This document shows, in pieces, positions 50,375 to 63,339 of a stretch of 64,000 bases of DNA. Location: assembly GCA_019843655.1 (NCBI GenBank), contig JACDQD010000002.1, positions 16,143,154-16,207,153 of the forward strand. The letters run 5' to 3'. The position numbers and the translations under genes are program-made. The notes under the pieces were generated by a model, which saw nothing but the letters and a program-made list of their open reading frames with translations, did not search any database and was not told the DNA's origin. Each line of letters starts with the position of its first letter. Within the stretch, counting starts at the first letter, position 1. This DNA is from Lethocerus indicus (lineage: Eukaryota; Arthropoda; Insecta; Hemiptera; Belostomatidae).

Positions 50375-50825
50375 TTTTTTTTAACCTTTTTTTTATTTTT
50401 GTACAATAAACTACGTATAGTTATGGGTACAACTGATGAGTGTTTTCTTTTCACATGAATGTCTGGATAAAAGGGACCACCCAATGATGGCACTTTTTCC
50501 ACATGAACAGTTTATGGCTTCGGGCTAAGAAGATCTCTGGGCCAGTGGCGTTTGAGCCGACGCGGGGGAGATAATGGATGGGTAGAAGAGGAAAGGGACT
50601 AAACGAGTGGATTTGGATGTGGAGAGAGGCGGGGGTGGAATTTAAGGAAGCGTGATTTTGCGACTTCGTCGACTGTCGGTATGTTGAAGTCATTATGGTT
50701 TGTTCGGTTAGAAACATACCAGGGAGCATTAAGGATGTTACGAAGGACTTTTGATTGGAATCTCTGGATGCGCGCGATGTTGGATTTCTTAGCGGAACCC
50801 CATAGCTCTATTCCGTAAGTCCATG
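50375..50825 (-). mobile_element. 5'-truncated Jockey-like non-LTR retrotransposon, copy 1
   Basis: The minus strand encodes the end of a Jockey-type ORF2, downstream of the reverse transcriptase core: WTYGIELWGSAKKSNIARIQ, then LRNILNAPWYVSN and DFNIPTVDEVAKSRFLKFH. A TAG stop replaces the CAG codon of copy 2 just after THPNPLV. The 3' end has an A-rich tail, seen as T runs at 50374-50396 on the + strand. The 12-bp target duplication AGAATATAATCT lies at 50363-50374 and 50826-50837. The copy is dead: truncated and interrupted. Confidence 0.9.
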
Positions 50826-51304
50826 AGAATATAATCTATTAATGAATTAATTATTTAATTAACTGTATCTTTGTTTTTGAGAATAAATCCCATATTGGTA
50901 CCATATGTTATAAAAATTTAAAAATGGATTTTTTAAAAACTTGCACAAGAAATCGTCGAATGCAATACTGATTTTGGCGGTGGACAAATAATACAAAATA
51001 ATTTCAAGATGGAAGTAAAATTTAAACGGAATTGACGATTTAAAATTTAATAGAAACAAATTGGAATACATATCATCGCAGCAATATATAAACACACAGT
51101 AGAAGACAGAAGTAATACTATTTCGGAAATGCATGTTTTACACCTTTATATCTCCCTATAGTCAAATTTCCACTCGTTAGAACACAGTTTCTTAAAATTA
51201 ATAACTGTATCGTTTGATTCACAAAATCTGAAGATGTAGATACAAATCTGAAGCGAAGTAAGAATAATTTAAAGTACAAATGTTAGTTCGTATCTACCAC
51301 CTTA

Positions 51305-51676
51305 CCGACATGGACATACGGAATAGAACTATGCGGTTCCGCCAAAAAATCCAACATCGCTCGCATCCAAACATTCCTGTCAGAAGTCCTTCGTACCATT
51401 CTTAATGCTCCCTGGTATGTTTCTAACCGAAGTCGCAAAATCACGCTTCCTTAAATTCCACTCCCGCCTCTCTCCACATCCAAATCCACTCGTTCAGTCC
51501 CTTTCCTCTTTTACCCACCCATTATCCCCCGCGTCGGCTTAAACGCCACTGGCCCAGAGACTTTCTGTAGGTCGGATGCAGGTCAATAGTTCCATCACTG
51601 GATCGAGCGAAACAAGACAAACTAGCCAAACCTATAACTAATATTTAGTCGATTGTACAATAAAGTTAAAAAAAAA
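51305..51676 (+). mobile_element. 5'-truncated Jockey-like non-LTR retrotransposon, copy 2
   Basis: It encodes the same ORF2 C-terminal segment as copy 1 (WTYGIELCGSAKKSNIARIQ, LRTILNAPWYVSNR). A 38-bp deletion removes the stretch that encodes NHNDFNIPTVDE in copy 1 and shifts the frame. The 3' end has AATAAA and an A tail at about 51667-51677. The 13-bp target duplication ATCTACCACCTTA lies at 51292-51304 and 51677-51689. It is inverted relative to copy 1 and about 480 bp from it, but the different duplications show two independent insertions. Confidence 0.9.
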
Positions 51677-51799
51677 ATCTACCACCTTAATCGAAAATAT
51701 ATATTTGTAGGTGTGACAAGGAGGCTGTGAAATGAGTAAGAAAATGAGGGCTGGTGTAAATAAGTTAAAAAGGTAGGGGTTGAGTAAAAGTGAGCACTT

Positions 51800-52164
51800 G
51801 TTGCTGTTTGGCGCCATGGTTCGGCCGGGCCAATTGTGAGGCTTGACGGGGGCGGGGACCCGTCCGATTGGCGGGCGCCAACCGGGGAGGGGGCGCACTC
51901 GGCACGGCTCGGCCCGCGCCCCCAACCTTCATTCCTCTCACGAAATTCATCTCGGGGTGTACTTACTGGGCGGCCCGACAGACACGCGCCACGACCTCCC
52001 GTCACCGCCCCTATCGTACACCGACTGTGCACAGACAGTCGACTCTCATTAACCGTCCGGGGAGGGGGGCCCTCGGCCGACTGACGGCGCGATGAGTAGG
52101 AGGGGATTACGGCTGGACGGCTCTCGCCGGTGAAATGCGGACCCGGTCGACGGTGTGAAACGCG
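51800..52164 (+). promoter_or_regulatory. GC-rich 5' region (promoter and 5' UTR) of SoxB gene 2
   Basis: A GC-rich, CpG-rich stretch leads directly into the first coding exon. There is no clear TATA box. An in-frame TGA at 52156-52158 sits two codons before the ATG at 52165. The transcription start is not identifiable from sequence. Confidence 0.55.
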
Positions 52165-52397
52165 ATGATGAACGGTGCTAGTAGTAAATCGACGATGATG
52201 CACGGTGTCGGTGAACAGCAGCACATCAAACGGCCGATGAACGCGTTCATGGTTTGGTCGAGGGGTCAGCGCAGGAAGATGGCGCAGGAGAACCCAAAGA
52301 TGCACAACTCCGAGATATCCAAGAGATTGGGCGCCGAGTGGAAACTCCTCACGGAGTCCGAGAAGAGGCCCTTTATCGATGAAGCTAAGAGATTAAG
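52165..52397 (+). CDS. SoxB: SoxB gene 2, first coding exon with most of the HMG box
   Basis: Starts [20 protein letters not shown] and then enters the HMG box at residue 21: [65 protein letters not shown] is the signature of SOX HMG boxes. [18 protein letters not shown] places it in group B, and TESEKRPF is typical of the Sox21/Sox14 (B2) side. The start at 52165 is fixed by the in-frame stop just upstream; a second ATG follows immediately. The exon ends TTAAG|GTATGC at 52397/52398 after two bases of the last Arg codon, so a phase-2 intron splits the box. The remaining part (about 20 residues) and the C-terminal region are downstream of the window. The product is a nuclear DNA-bending transcription factor, likely acting in nervous-system development as SoxB proteins do. 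In insects the best guess is Sox21b or Sox21a. Confidence 0.92.
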
Positions 52398-54872
52398 GTA
52401 TGCGATCCCTTAAACCTCCTACTTAGTATAAATCAATTGAGAATAATATTTTTGTAAGACAAATGTAAGTACAGTTGTGTCGATAACAACTACAATATAG
52501 TTATTCATTTTTATGAATGTGGTCTAGATTTAAAATTAATAAAATTATCGAACGACCCAAGAAAAGTCGCATCGATTTGTAAATAAATATTACTTATATT
52601 TCCTGAAACGTAATGAGACACACTTCTTTCAGTTTTTAGCGTAACCAATAAAGTTACAGTAGTAATTCGATGAGATCATTTCCCATTTAATACCTCTTTG
52701 GTAATGAAACAAAGTTTACTGAAAGTTAACTGTTTCCAGATTACATTTCATAAAACGCTACGCGTGATTAAAGCTCGCCTCCAATGTTTACAATATGTGT
52801 CACCGTCGTTAAAACAATATAATCGCAATCATTGTATCGGTATCCCTTCTTCGACAGACTGCTCGAATGCGGGAAAATCAAATGTGCGGTTGTTCTTAAT
52901 GCGACTACCCATGCACTGTATTCCTTAAACAATTTCTCGTATCACACTTTTGGGAAAACGTCTACAACGTAATTTTACGATTGTAGGATTGAAAAAAGCG
53001 TATCTACGTTATTCGTAAAATCCAGATATTTTTATCTTATGTTTTACTTAGTAGCAGCTATTCGTTGCCGAACGCTTCAATGGTGTAATTAATGATAATG
53101 GTTATCATGTATGATTGATGTATATAATTCATGTCGAATAATCACGGATTTCGATGTTAAATATGGATATACAAAAGTACCAGTAGCGTAATACTAACCT
53201 TGGTGAAAGGAGATCGAAGCTCAGAACCATTTCCGGCCAACGTTCTCCAATCGTGATTAAAGTCCAGTCGTGATAGTGAGACAAAAACTGGGGGCTCGGA
53301 GGTGGACGCCTTCTCAAATGCAATTGTCCAATGTTTACCGGACAATATTTATTGAACAATCCGACAACAATTAATACTTATAAAAAATAAATCTTATCTT
53401 CGGAATAAGAGAAAAAGTAGGAAATAACAGAGGAATCGTTTCAGCTCGAGAGCGCTTCAACTCGATCAGAGTGGCTGACTAATGTGTTTTTTATTCAATT
53501 GCCGCGATGTTAATTATTCATTCATAATGATTACAAGCAAGAACCATAAAAGAAATTAACCAGTAAAATGTCCTAAGAATCTAACTCTATACGTAATTTA
53601 TTCATCTAGATATTTTCTCAGTTTTTGCTGTCTTATCGGCTATTATATTTCATCGTATATTTCATTGTTAATGTGATCAAAGGTGACGCACGAAAAGTCA
53701 TATTTTTTATATTTGGGTACCATTTTTTCAATCGATCCGCAGTCCATAACGATGCAAATAAAATGTTTGATGCGCATTTCATCAACTTGTTTTCATCACG
53801 GTACATGCATGGTTATTGTATTATATTTATACAACAGTGAATATATCAAAACTTATTTCATCGATAGCATAATCTACTTTTTATACTTCATGAACAATAG
53901 AGAAGGAGACATTATTTTGCGAAAAATTCGCCTCATTATTAGCACCTCCGTGCCGAAAATGGTGCTACAATTTATTGCTCTATGGAAATAACGCATAATT
54001 ATGAATTTTTTTTAATTAAAAAAATTTAATCCATCTAAAATTGTTAATATAGTTAATGGTAGTTAATAACATATATTTTCATTTAAATAGTTTAAATTTG
54101 TTTTTTACTGAAGTCTGCTAAGAGTAATATTATAATAAAAATATTACATATATCTATTTCCGATTTGAACCAATTTTTCATTCTTATTACATACTTGAAT
54201 GCTAGAATTGTATTGCATGTGCCAATATTAAATGGCAAAACTAAAAAATGTCAATGTCCAAATTAAAAATTTCGAACGAACTAGGTCACGAATGATTTGT
54301 GTCACAGTTGTTTCCATTAAGATCAAGTAACCATAAAGAAGAGACAAGGATATCCGACTAAATAAAGCAAAATGGATTAATGTGTCCATAATAATGAGTA
54401 TAATTCTGAAATAATTAGGTATCAGTAGTGTAGAGTGGTCATAGATCTATTCTACAGATAATACTGACATTGACCAATATACCGAAGGAACACATGTTTA
54501 TCTAGGTCTGGAATGAGCATCCAGAATTTAATTGACGTTCGTTACTATTCAAATTTCCAGCGATAATTAGGAACAGCATTAATATACAAATTCTTTATAT
54601 TGAGTTTTCTGGTGTTATTTGAGCTCCGATAAATTCAATGGGTAATTTAAATTTATATAATCATTATCAATTGATATTTATTATTACATAGAAATTCGAA
54701 TATATTTATATATTAACTCAACTTCAAAATTCTAGAGCTGTTATTATTTGTACCTGAGCCTGTTTCGCTGATATGCGCTCTATTTAATCTGGTCGGCCGA
54801 AAAGTAAATAGTTGATATTGGATGCTTTTCTGACAAAGAAACTCAACGCCCCTCAAGTAACTCTTCTAAAGT

Positions 54873-54905
<33 letters not shown>
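54873..54905. repeat. (AC)n followed by short (AT)n
   Basis: About 12 AC units run into ATATATATAC. An ordinary microsatellite. Confidence 0.9.
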
Positions 54906-56301
54906 CATACACACACGCACTTTTTTTGTTTGTCTGGCTGTACAAACATTGGAGATGTCGGCCAGAAATGTGATTGACGGAGCGACGAAGAACAAACCTT
55001 GAAAAATGGTATCTATCGGCGGCGATAAGGCCAATAAATAGATGCTATTATGGCTGCACCGAACAGTGGGTCTTTGTGAGCGTGGTCGGTGAGAAAACCG
55101 TGTCGAGATACCGGCCACTGAGGAGACCCTTTCAGAACTATGCGAGAAGGCGTCAAGGTAAATACTTCCAGTGAAGGCAAAAACACACTGACGAGAAACA
55201 CTGTATTTCCTACGCAATAGATTCCATTGTCAAACGGACTCTGATAATCTATAGGCAAAGTTGTGTTGACCAACCGATCGAGAGGTGGGTCTACAGCGGC
55301 GGAATGAAGTCAACGGAGCCCTTAAAATTTGCGGAAAAATGTCCACACGGTTATAACAGAAGTCATCTTAGCATTCGTTTCGTCTATGAAGCATCCGGCA
55401 CTAAGTCGGCAGTTTGAGCTTAATTTCACTTCTATTATAAATTCAATGCTGTTTCGGGAGGAAGGACAGAAATTTACTCGAGTATCTCTATTCTAAATTA
55501 CCCGATATTTTTGTCGTTTTCGAAAGGGGTGTTTTTTCAATTCTAATTCTTATAATCAAATAAAGTATTTCGCTCGCTCTTCGTCCTCCCCATACGGTCA
55601 GCCCGTGTGAGGGGGGTCCATGTCTCTGGAAGCATCCTGGCCGCCGTGCACTTTTTTGAGGTCCATCCAACAGAAATATCCGAGAAAGAAAATACCGAAG
55701 GTAATTAAAGGAACTAGCGATGGAGTAGTGACATACCGGGTAGCACTCGGAACGGGCTCGGGACACCGCGACAGATGATGTCATAGCTGTCGTTTAGGGC
55801 ATGACAATAGAAAGCATTAGGTCGAAATTCGAACGATTTAACAGGAAAGGCGATATCCTAATGAAAATAGGCTCAGCTCCGAATAATCGGTCAGTCGGAG
55901 CCGGCGGCCAATTGTCAGTGTAAGTGAGAGGCGATAAGGAGGGAGCGAAAGGGGTTGGTCCGAGCGGAAAACCCCCTCGCTCCGATGGCGGCGGCCGCCT
56001 GTCAAAACAAAGATTCCTCCAAGTGTCGTGACTGGCGAGCACAATATGTTAAATGAAGTACTGAATGAGAGTTAATCCGGCGGGCCGGTGCCCGGCTCCT
56101 GAAAGGAGCGCTGATTGAGGCTGTGTACTTTTTCGAAGCGGCCGCAGACAATGGGGGCGGGCGCTCTCGCCGCCACCGGCCCGGCTTTCCCTTATGTCCC
56201 TTTGTTGGTTTTTGTCACTGATTCAGTTTCGACTTTGTTACCGGACACACGCCGCTGGCCGGCCCTCCCCCGACAGATAACTTACACCGAGTTTTATCGT
56301 C

Positions 56302-56302
<1 letters not shown>

Positions 56303-56337
<35 letters not shown>
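56303..56337. repeat. (CT)n microsatellite
   Basis: About 17 CT units, 140 bp downstream of ACAATGGGGGCGG. CT/GA runs sit next to SoxB motifs in several islands of this window. Confidence 0.95.
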
Positions 56338-56339
<2 letters not shown>

Positions 56340-59300
56340 CTCTCTCCAAATCGCATTTACTTCCACAAAAAAGTGGACCCATTTTTCAATCGAATAAAGC
56401 GACAAAAAGACAAATCCGTGCCGTCAATGCAAACTTTGAATAAATGGATGGGATTATTGGGCCTTTTCGAGTACACTTAAAGCTGTTTATCGGGAAACAT
56501 TTAACCCGTATATATATGTAAATATATATATAAACAAATACTTATATAATATAGGATCAACACGAATGATACTATTAATTCACTGATTTCGTTTATACTT
56601 TTTTTAAATTTGACTTATGTTACGAAAAATGAATTTTTTAAAGGATATATTAAATTTAAGAACTAATGAATATTTATAGTGAAGGATACGCCTATATTAA
56701 CATAAATCAGAATTATAATTATATTCTTATGCGCCTTCCGCTTTTTCAGTAACTGAATTAAAATATTTGTTCCTGATAGTCACATTCAATGAAATGGTAA
56801 CCGTATATATATATAGTGTTATTAATTTCAAATAATAAACACCGTCGCATAGAGTTACGTTTATTAGTTCAGTCAACAATTCTATTCGGATATAACTCAG
56901 CTTAAACTCGATAAACGCTCAGTCGGTGTTCGGTGGCAATATATTACTTTTTCGCTATATTTTCTTCAGCCCCCTATTTCAAGAGGAGATGGCCCCTCCG
57001 CCTAGATGCGCACTCGATTGTATTGAACTTAAAAACTAATATAATAGATAAGGGCTGGTGGCGATGTTAGGGGGTGGGGGAGGGGGTGGTTGACGATTAG
57101 GGGAGGAGATTGCGTTGTGCGGGGGCGCTAAGTGTCGTCCCATCACCACGCTGGCACCCCAGCCTGGCAGACTACAACCCCCAGGCGGCCACTCTAACCG
57201 CGCCTATTTGTTCCTACAGCCTTCCCTCTTCCACCCATCTACAATAGTCCCTGGACGCTGCCGGAAATGGCCGACTGCAGTGATTCATCTCGTTTATAAT
57301 ATTCCATTAATTTGGCGAAGTTTTATCCGTCACCCCACGCCGCCCGTCACTCCAGTGTCCAGTACAGAGAGGACGCTCCGTTGGCGAGAGATATCAAACT
57401 GCCTCACTAATTTACAAACGGAATGACTGGGCCGATATCGAGAAGTCATTGAAACCGGTTTTACAAAGGCCAATTCAGCGAGTCGAGATAGAAGATCTCT
57501 GGCATCAGTTATTTCAAATCGCTTTCTTCCAGCGAATCGGCCTATATAATGAGCTTAGGTTCAGAAGAAATTTCACTATATGCGGGAATCAGCACAAATA
57601 ATACAGCCTCCGGCTACAGTATGCCAGAGTAACGAGACCCGTTCACGGCGAGATACTTCAACGCTGTCTGTAATTACGAAATTGATTAATAGACGGGGTT
57701 TCATAAATCCTAGACCCACAATAATTATCGCGTTCTCAATATAAACGGAACCAGACCTGTTCACGGGAAATTCATTATTTTCCTCCAAATTGAATAACAG
57801 CGAGGGCATCATTACCCTTATGCAGACAATATATGTTCCATTTCAGTAGTTCTCTTAAAGAATCTTTCATGTTTCACAATATAAAGTACCGAAATAATGC
57901 CTTCCCTCCCAATGCGGCGAATGCAATTATTGAATGACTTTTATTGTCCATAATTTATTTGGTCCTCACAATTTATTGTTCCTCCTTATGTAGGAAATAA
58001 TATTTTTACACATAAATAACTGTAGTTATTGTGGGTAGAATATCTGAGCTTACTATTTGCGACGGTCGAGCGTTTTGGTAATTATTGAAAAGGACGGTGA
58101 CAGATTGGTTTCAAAGTTGTTTGAAAAAATGCTTTGTTCAAAATCGTGTAAACGAAAATGTAATCGTAAAAAATATTATTTTCTATCCCTATTATCTTTC
58201 ATTTTGAGCTCTGAACGATCAATATTTACCGATGCATTCAGCTCTCCAATTAATTTCCTTCTGAGATAAAGAAATGTAAATTCTATAGGGAAATAAAAAA
58301 GCCTTCTGCTAATCAGTCATAATGTCAATTTTATAATCAAGAAAGGTGTGATTAAAGGAACATTTGTAACTTTGTTTAACAGTGCCCTACCCCTTTGAAA
58401 ACGTTTCTTATCTTCAAGTGCTTCATTCACGCGACGATAACTTTTATGGAGTGGAAATAAGCGTAAAAACAAGATCATTTGGAAATTAGCTAATATACCT
58501 GCATTTGTTCTAATAAACTATATTTCCAATTGAGATGAAAAATGTAACGGTGTGGCTGTTTTTTAGAACGAAAGAAGCTGGAATACCAGTAAATTATCGC
58601 ACTCCTATAATATAAGTAAATACACAACTGATTGAATTTAAATATAATTAATATGTGTGGTATATTCGTATGAAGTATTATTGATCCTAGATACTATCAT
58701 TTATACTTTATAGGGAACTTTGTTTTTAAACTGTGTTTTCCTCTGATTTTTACACATGGCGTACTTGTGGTTATAACTTGCGTTACATAAATAGCTATTC
58801 AATAACAAATTAAGAGCCGACACCACGAATTTAAAATATCGAAACATTCTAACTGCCTTTTCTCCTCTCTCTCCAGGAGGGTGCAACCGCAGTTAAGGTT
58901 TGAGTCTGGTTACTTGTCACTGCATTTATGTCCGCTATAATTGAAGGTGAGATAGAAAGAGTGAAAGGGATCTGCGGCAATATTATACATAAAAATTCAT
59001 AAAATCACATTTCAATAACAAAAATCGCTTTCGGCTTACGTTACTATAATTTCTGTGCCTGGTTATGCCGCACAAATATAATGAATACATGTTTTGCGAT
59101 GACCCGAATTCCATTAACGAGAATATATTCGCGCAATCTCTTGGATTAAAATAGTATTCCAAGCGGTCTCATTAAGCCGGCATTCAAGATACGAGCAATT
59201 TCAAGAAGGAATTGATCTTAACTCCGCTTTAATAATGTCCAGATTAAATGATAACGGCGTGTCGGCGGAATGGGGGAGGGGGGGGGATACAAATAAGGAA

Positions 59301-60745
59301 AACCCAGAGGGAGAGAGAGGACATTTAAGTGTAAGGAATAATGACATCAGATAACAATGTTGTGTTCCCCTCTGTTAAAGCTATTCTTAAATCGGAACAA
59401 TAAAACGAATAAAGGGACACTTATTCTTTTGTCACGGGCCTCCTTTAAATAGTCTGGCTTTTTATTTTTAAATAGTCGGGGCCTTTTTATTTTCCTTTCC
59501 TTTTTATCAAATGGACACCTCGAGTGCTGAAATGTTAGATGCCATTCGTGATTAATTCATTTTATGTAATTAAATGATTTACAAAATGGTCCATTATAGT
59601 GTTGATGACTCCCGCATTTTCCGATAGAGACAATTGAAATTATATTCCTGCAAATGAATTGATATAAGGATAATGAACAAGAATGGTTATTACAGAAAAT
59701 ACTTACATTTTGCGCAACGCCTCCAAGTATTAAGACTGGATAACCGAAGGTCTTAGGTTTGAACATAACAGTTGACGCGCTTTTCTACCTAATTAAAGAT
59801 TTGAATTAAAACAAATAATCGCTAGATAACTCTAAATCCTGAATAAGTGTCTACATATTTATATGTTTCTACTGCTACTTGAAAACCGTGACATTGTCGT
59901 TATCGCCTCTCATCATTGATCATCGGTCGACGCCCCGTCTGGGATTCATTCGATTTCGAACAATCAGAATGTTCAATAACCGGACGGATTGTGGGCTTGA
60001 AACAAATTAGATGCGCTGCCTGGAAAATCAATTTCTCCCCAAGTATATGACTCGAGGCCCACTCGTAAACGGAGCGGGAAATAGGAGATGGGCCGCCCAT
60101 TCCGCGCTATAAATTGATATTCGGAATCGATATATAAACTCGAGTTTCGTACGTCAATTTCCTGTAAAATAATCGCATACCCTATCGATGTCATTCTATT
60201 TACTGGAGCGCTTCGCAGTTATTTTCCTAAGTTTTATTTTAATTTATTTAAAAAAGCGTTGCTCGGATAATATTGTTACTATATATACATGTATATGAAG
60301 AGTATCTTTAATTCTTTTATCAACCGCCTTTATCTTCCAGTTGACCCTATCCGGTATAACCCGACATGAACTCTCTCTCCAGTGTTTTACGTCTACACAT
60401 AATGTATTCGCGTTGACGATTTTTATATACTTAAAAAGGTAATTCTACAGTATAAAATTAATATACCATATGATAAAATGTTGGAAAAACTATATTCTTT
60501 ATAAAACCTTTGATCCAAAACAAAAATATACGGATATTTACTAGTTAAACTTTATGTACCACAACATATTCAAAATGTTGTTTTTGTCATCTAGAAAATT
60601 GTTATGTGTGTCAGACGAGCGTATGAAAGACAATCGGGGCGAAGAGGGCAAACATCGGGGATTAGTGGGAGTCATTCATCGGCGGGCGTTGTTTGTTTCG
60701 GCGATTTGGAGCCGGGGCAATAGCCCTCCCACCCCCGCTCATCCG

Positions 60746-60780
60746 CCTCCTCCTCCTCCACCTCCTCCTCCTCCTCCTCC
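60746..60780. repeat. (CCT)n trinucleotide run
   Basis: An interrupted run of CCT units that reads as poly-Pro or, on the other strand, poly-Glu. No coding evidence surrounds it. Confidence 0.9.
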
Positions 60781-62248
60781 ACAACTACCACCCCCACAGC
60801 CCGCCGTCTGCTAATTGAGAGCCACGAGGGGCGATTTAACGTTATGTGAGCGACGAGGGCGTTATGCACATAAGGCCACGGAGTGGGCGCCCCGAGGGTG
60901 GGGCAGACAAAAAAATCAATTCTGATTAAAGCGCATAAGTGGTTAGCCAAGGGGGCTGGAAATATAGGCGTGAGGAGGGGGAGCCGGTCCCCTCCCTCGC
61001 CGGGCCGCCCCTCGCCCTAGCTACGGTGTAGAGCCCACGGTTTATTATGGGCCCATAATATCTTCATTTAATCTCGCACAACCACTCCACCCGCCCCCTC
61101 TAGCGCTCCCTCCCTTCCCTTCCATATCATCCCCCTTAAGCCACCTGCATCCGATTAATTGTAACCGTCTGAATCTTTTAGTACAGACGATAGTTTCAGA
61201 TTGTGCATTAGAAAAATAATTACCGAATTATATATACTTATTCCAAAATATAATTACAAATAAAATATTAATTACACGACGTTTTTGATGGGAAGGAATT
61301 AACCCGAAGGATAAGTGCCGATAAAAGGTATCGATGAGAAAATTATTAAAATATAACGAAATACGAGCCCTACAAAACTGAAAACGCACGATGTTAACAG
61401 AATGCCTCATAGGCAACCGATATCACTTCCCGACAGCCGGAGAGAATTGGAATTTTATCGAAGTTTATTTCGATAGATTTTTTAAATCGACTAGGTTAAA
61501 TACAGTTCCAAATGATCCTTCGTCCAGATTAACTTTTGGGTATACCAGTGAAACGGAGAATTCCGTTCCTTCGGGATTTGATTTCGACCGAACAAATAAG
61601 TTAGACAGAAAAAGTTTATACTATCTTCAGATAATTAGGCCCGGGAGGGAAACCCCGGCCACAATAAAGTCCAGACTTCGGGCGCGCAAAGCTCTGAAAG
61701 GCGAATTCGCCGGTGGAAAGGAAGAGAAAAAGAGGCCCCGCTCCAGGTATAATGGAAGGGAATTGGGCTGGCGGCGGTGTTTAGCATATCTTGCGCCGTG
61801 CTCGCACTCTAATCCCCGCCTGTGTTCTGGCAATAACGGCTCGGGTCCCCGTTATCTAGACCTGCCCCTCTGGGCCCTCCTAAAAACCGCCCCACCCCCC
61901 ACACCGCCCGCTCACAGGCTAAGCCTTGATTTGCTATAAGGATTACCCGTCGCCCCCGCGTCCCCTCACCTCTTTGCTATATTCCACAATGTGCTCCTCT
62001 GCGACCCCCTGCCCACCACCCAGAGGCGGACCCCGATGAATGGGAATAATAAAAAAAGAATCGGCCGCCGCGGTTCGGTTTTTAGGATTTGGACCACTGT
62101 TATAGCTTACTGCATACGGCTTAAAATAGTCATCTGCGAGTGGATGAATATTATAAACCGTGTGGATTTCTCTGTCTATCTACCTGGAGATAGTGAAATG
62201 CGAAATCCTTTCTTCGTTTCGGGCGTTCCAGAGCAAGTTATCGTTTCT

Positions 62249-62512
62249 CAACTATTAGGTTCTGACTTCCAAATACATGACAGGAAACCTGTCCGGTATT
62301 GTGTATTTACGATCATAAATGTTTTCCTGTTGATCCAGAATTTATTGACAATTTTTATTTTTAGTAATCTAGTTAATCGGTGCAAGTGAACCCACCGAAC
62401 GTTAGTTAAGTACATTTCCGCACCACCCTCATGGGGCGCTAGTTTATCTTTGCAAGTGCACCCAACGAACGATTTTTGTAAACCTAGCGCACAGTACAAG
62501 TGATAGTGTCAG
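62249..62512. mobile_element. Foldback element copy 9, internal region fragment
   Basis: This matches the internal region of the copy at 1.7-2.4 kb, from CAACTATTAGGTTCTGACTT through the 70-bp repeat unit (CGAACGTTAGTTAAGTACAT). It ends in the first bases of the right arm (ACAGTACAAGTGATAGTG). Both arms are otherwise missing. No flanking duplication was found. Confidence 0.75.
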
Positions 62513-63339
62513 GTCTACTAGCTTTCTCGCGTATCTTGTAAATATATTTATTATTTCAAAAGACTCTATACTTATGCATATACTCTATAATCTGCATCAC
62601 ATTTATGATCAGCGCGATAAATATTGTCATAATGAGTTCGATTCGCTTTCTGACAATCGGATCGGTCACCAATTGAATGGAAAGAGTCAAAAAGTGAATC
62701 TTTTTGTAAGTTTGTAAGGAATAAATAAATATAACTACCTATCTGGAAAGCGATCCGGAATCTTATCTCGGGACAAATAAAACCGATAATACCATCGGCC
62801 AGACTATTCCCAGATTCCGATAACCTTCGAGTGTTTTGGACACCTTTAATTTATTCGTTTATTATTCCCGTTGCTTATTTAAGGTTATAGATAGGCCAGC
62901 CGTTACTCGTTATTGATCGGTTCTTTCCGATAAGTAGCACTCCTCTCCGTGTACTTGTCTTAATCAACCTCTTTTGTTCTTCCTCCGTTTTGTCTTCATT
63001 TATGTCGTTAACAATTAACAATATTTTCTAACGAGTTGGATGTTTAATGCGGTAAACATCGTGAGAAATCGATAATAGATAAACTTAGAATTAATTATAA
63101 GATAAAAAATCTTATCTCTATAAGATGTTTCCTTATAAGTAAATATTACTTGTACACGATTCTCCATTATTTATGTACGGGAACATAGATTCTCAATCCA
63201 TAAGGTGGCCACATTCTTCAATTTAATACCACATTTTTTTTAGGGTCATAAAACAAATCATAAATTCAGAGGGGGCTTAGCTGGGGACCTTGTAAATAAT
63301 TGAAAGCCTTCGAAAAGAATTTCGGCCCCTCCGGTACCA

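Noticed and set aside
51679..52305. 208-codon open frame on the minus strand across the SoxB gene 2 start
   Set aside because: It is antisense to the HMG-box exon and the GC-rich 5' region, with no recognisable domain. Long open frames opposite GC-rich exons are common.
61391..61939. 182-codon open frame on the + strand
   Set aside because: No recognised family, and composition changes from AT-rich to GC-rich midway. It lies inside the large intron of SoxB gene 2. It would need RNA evidence to be kept.
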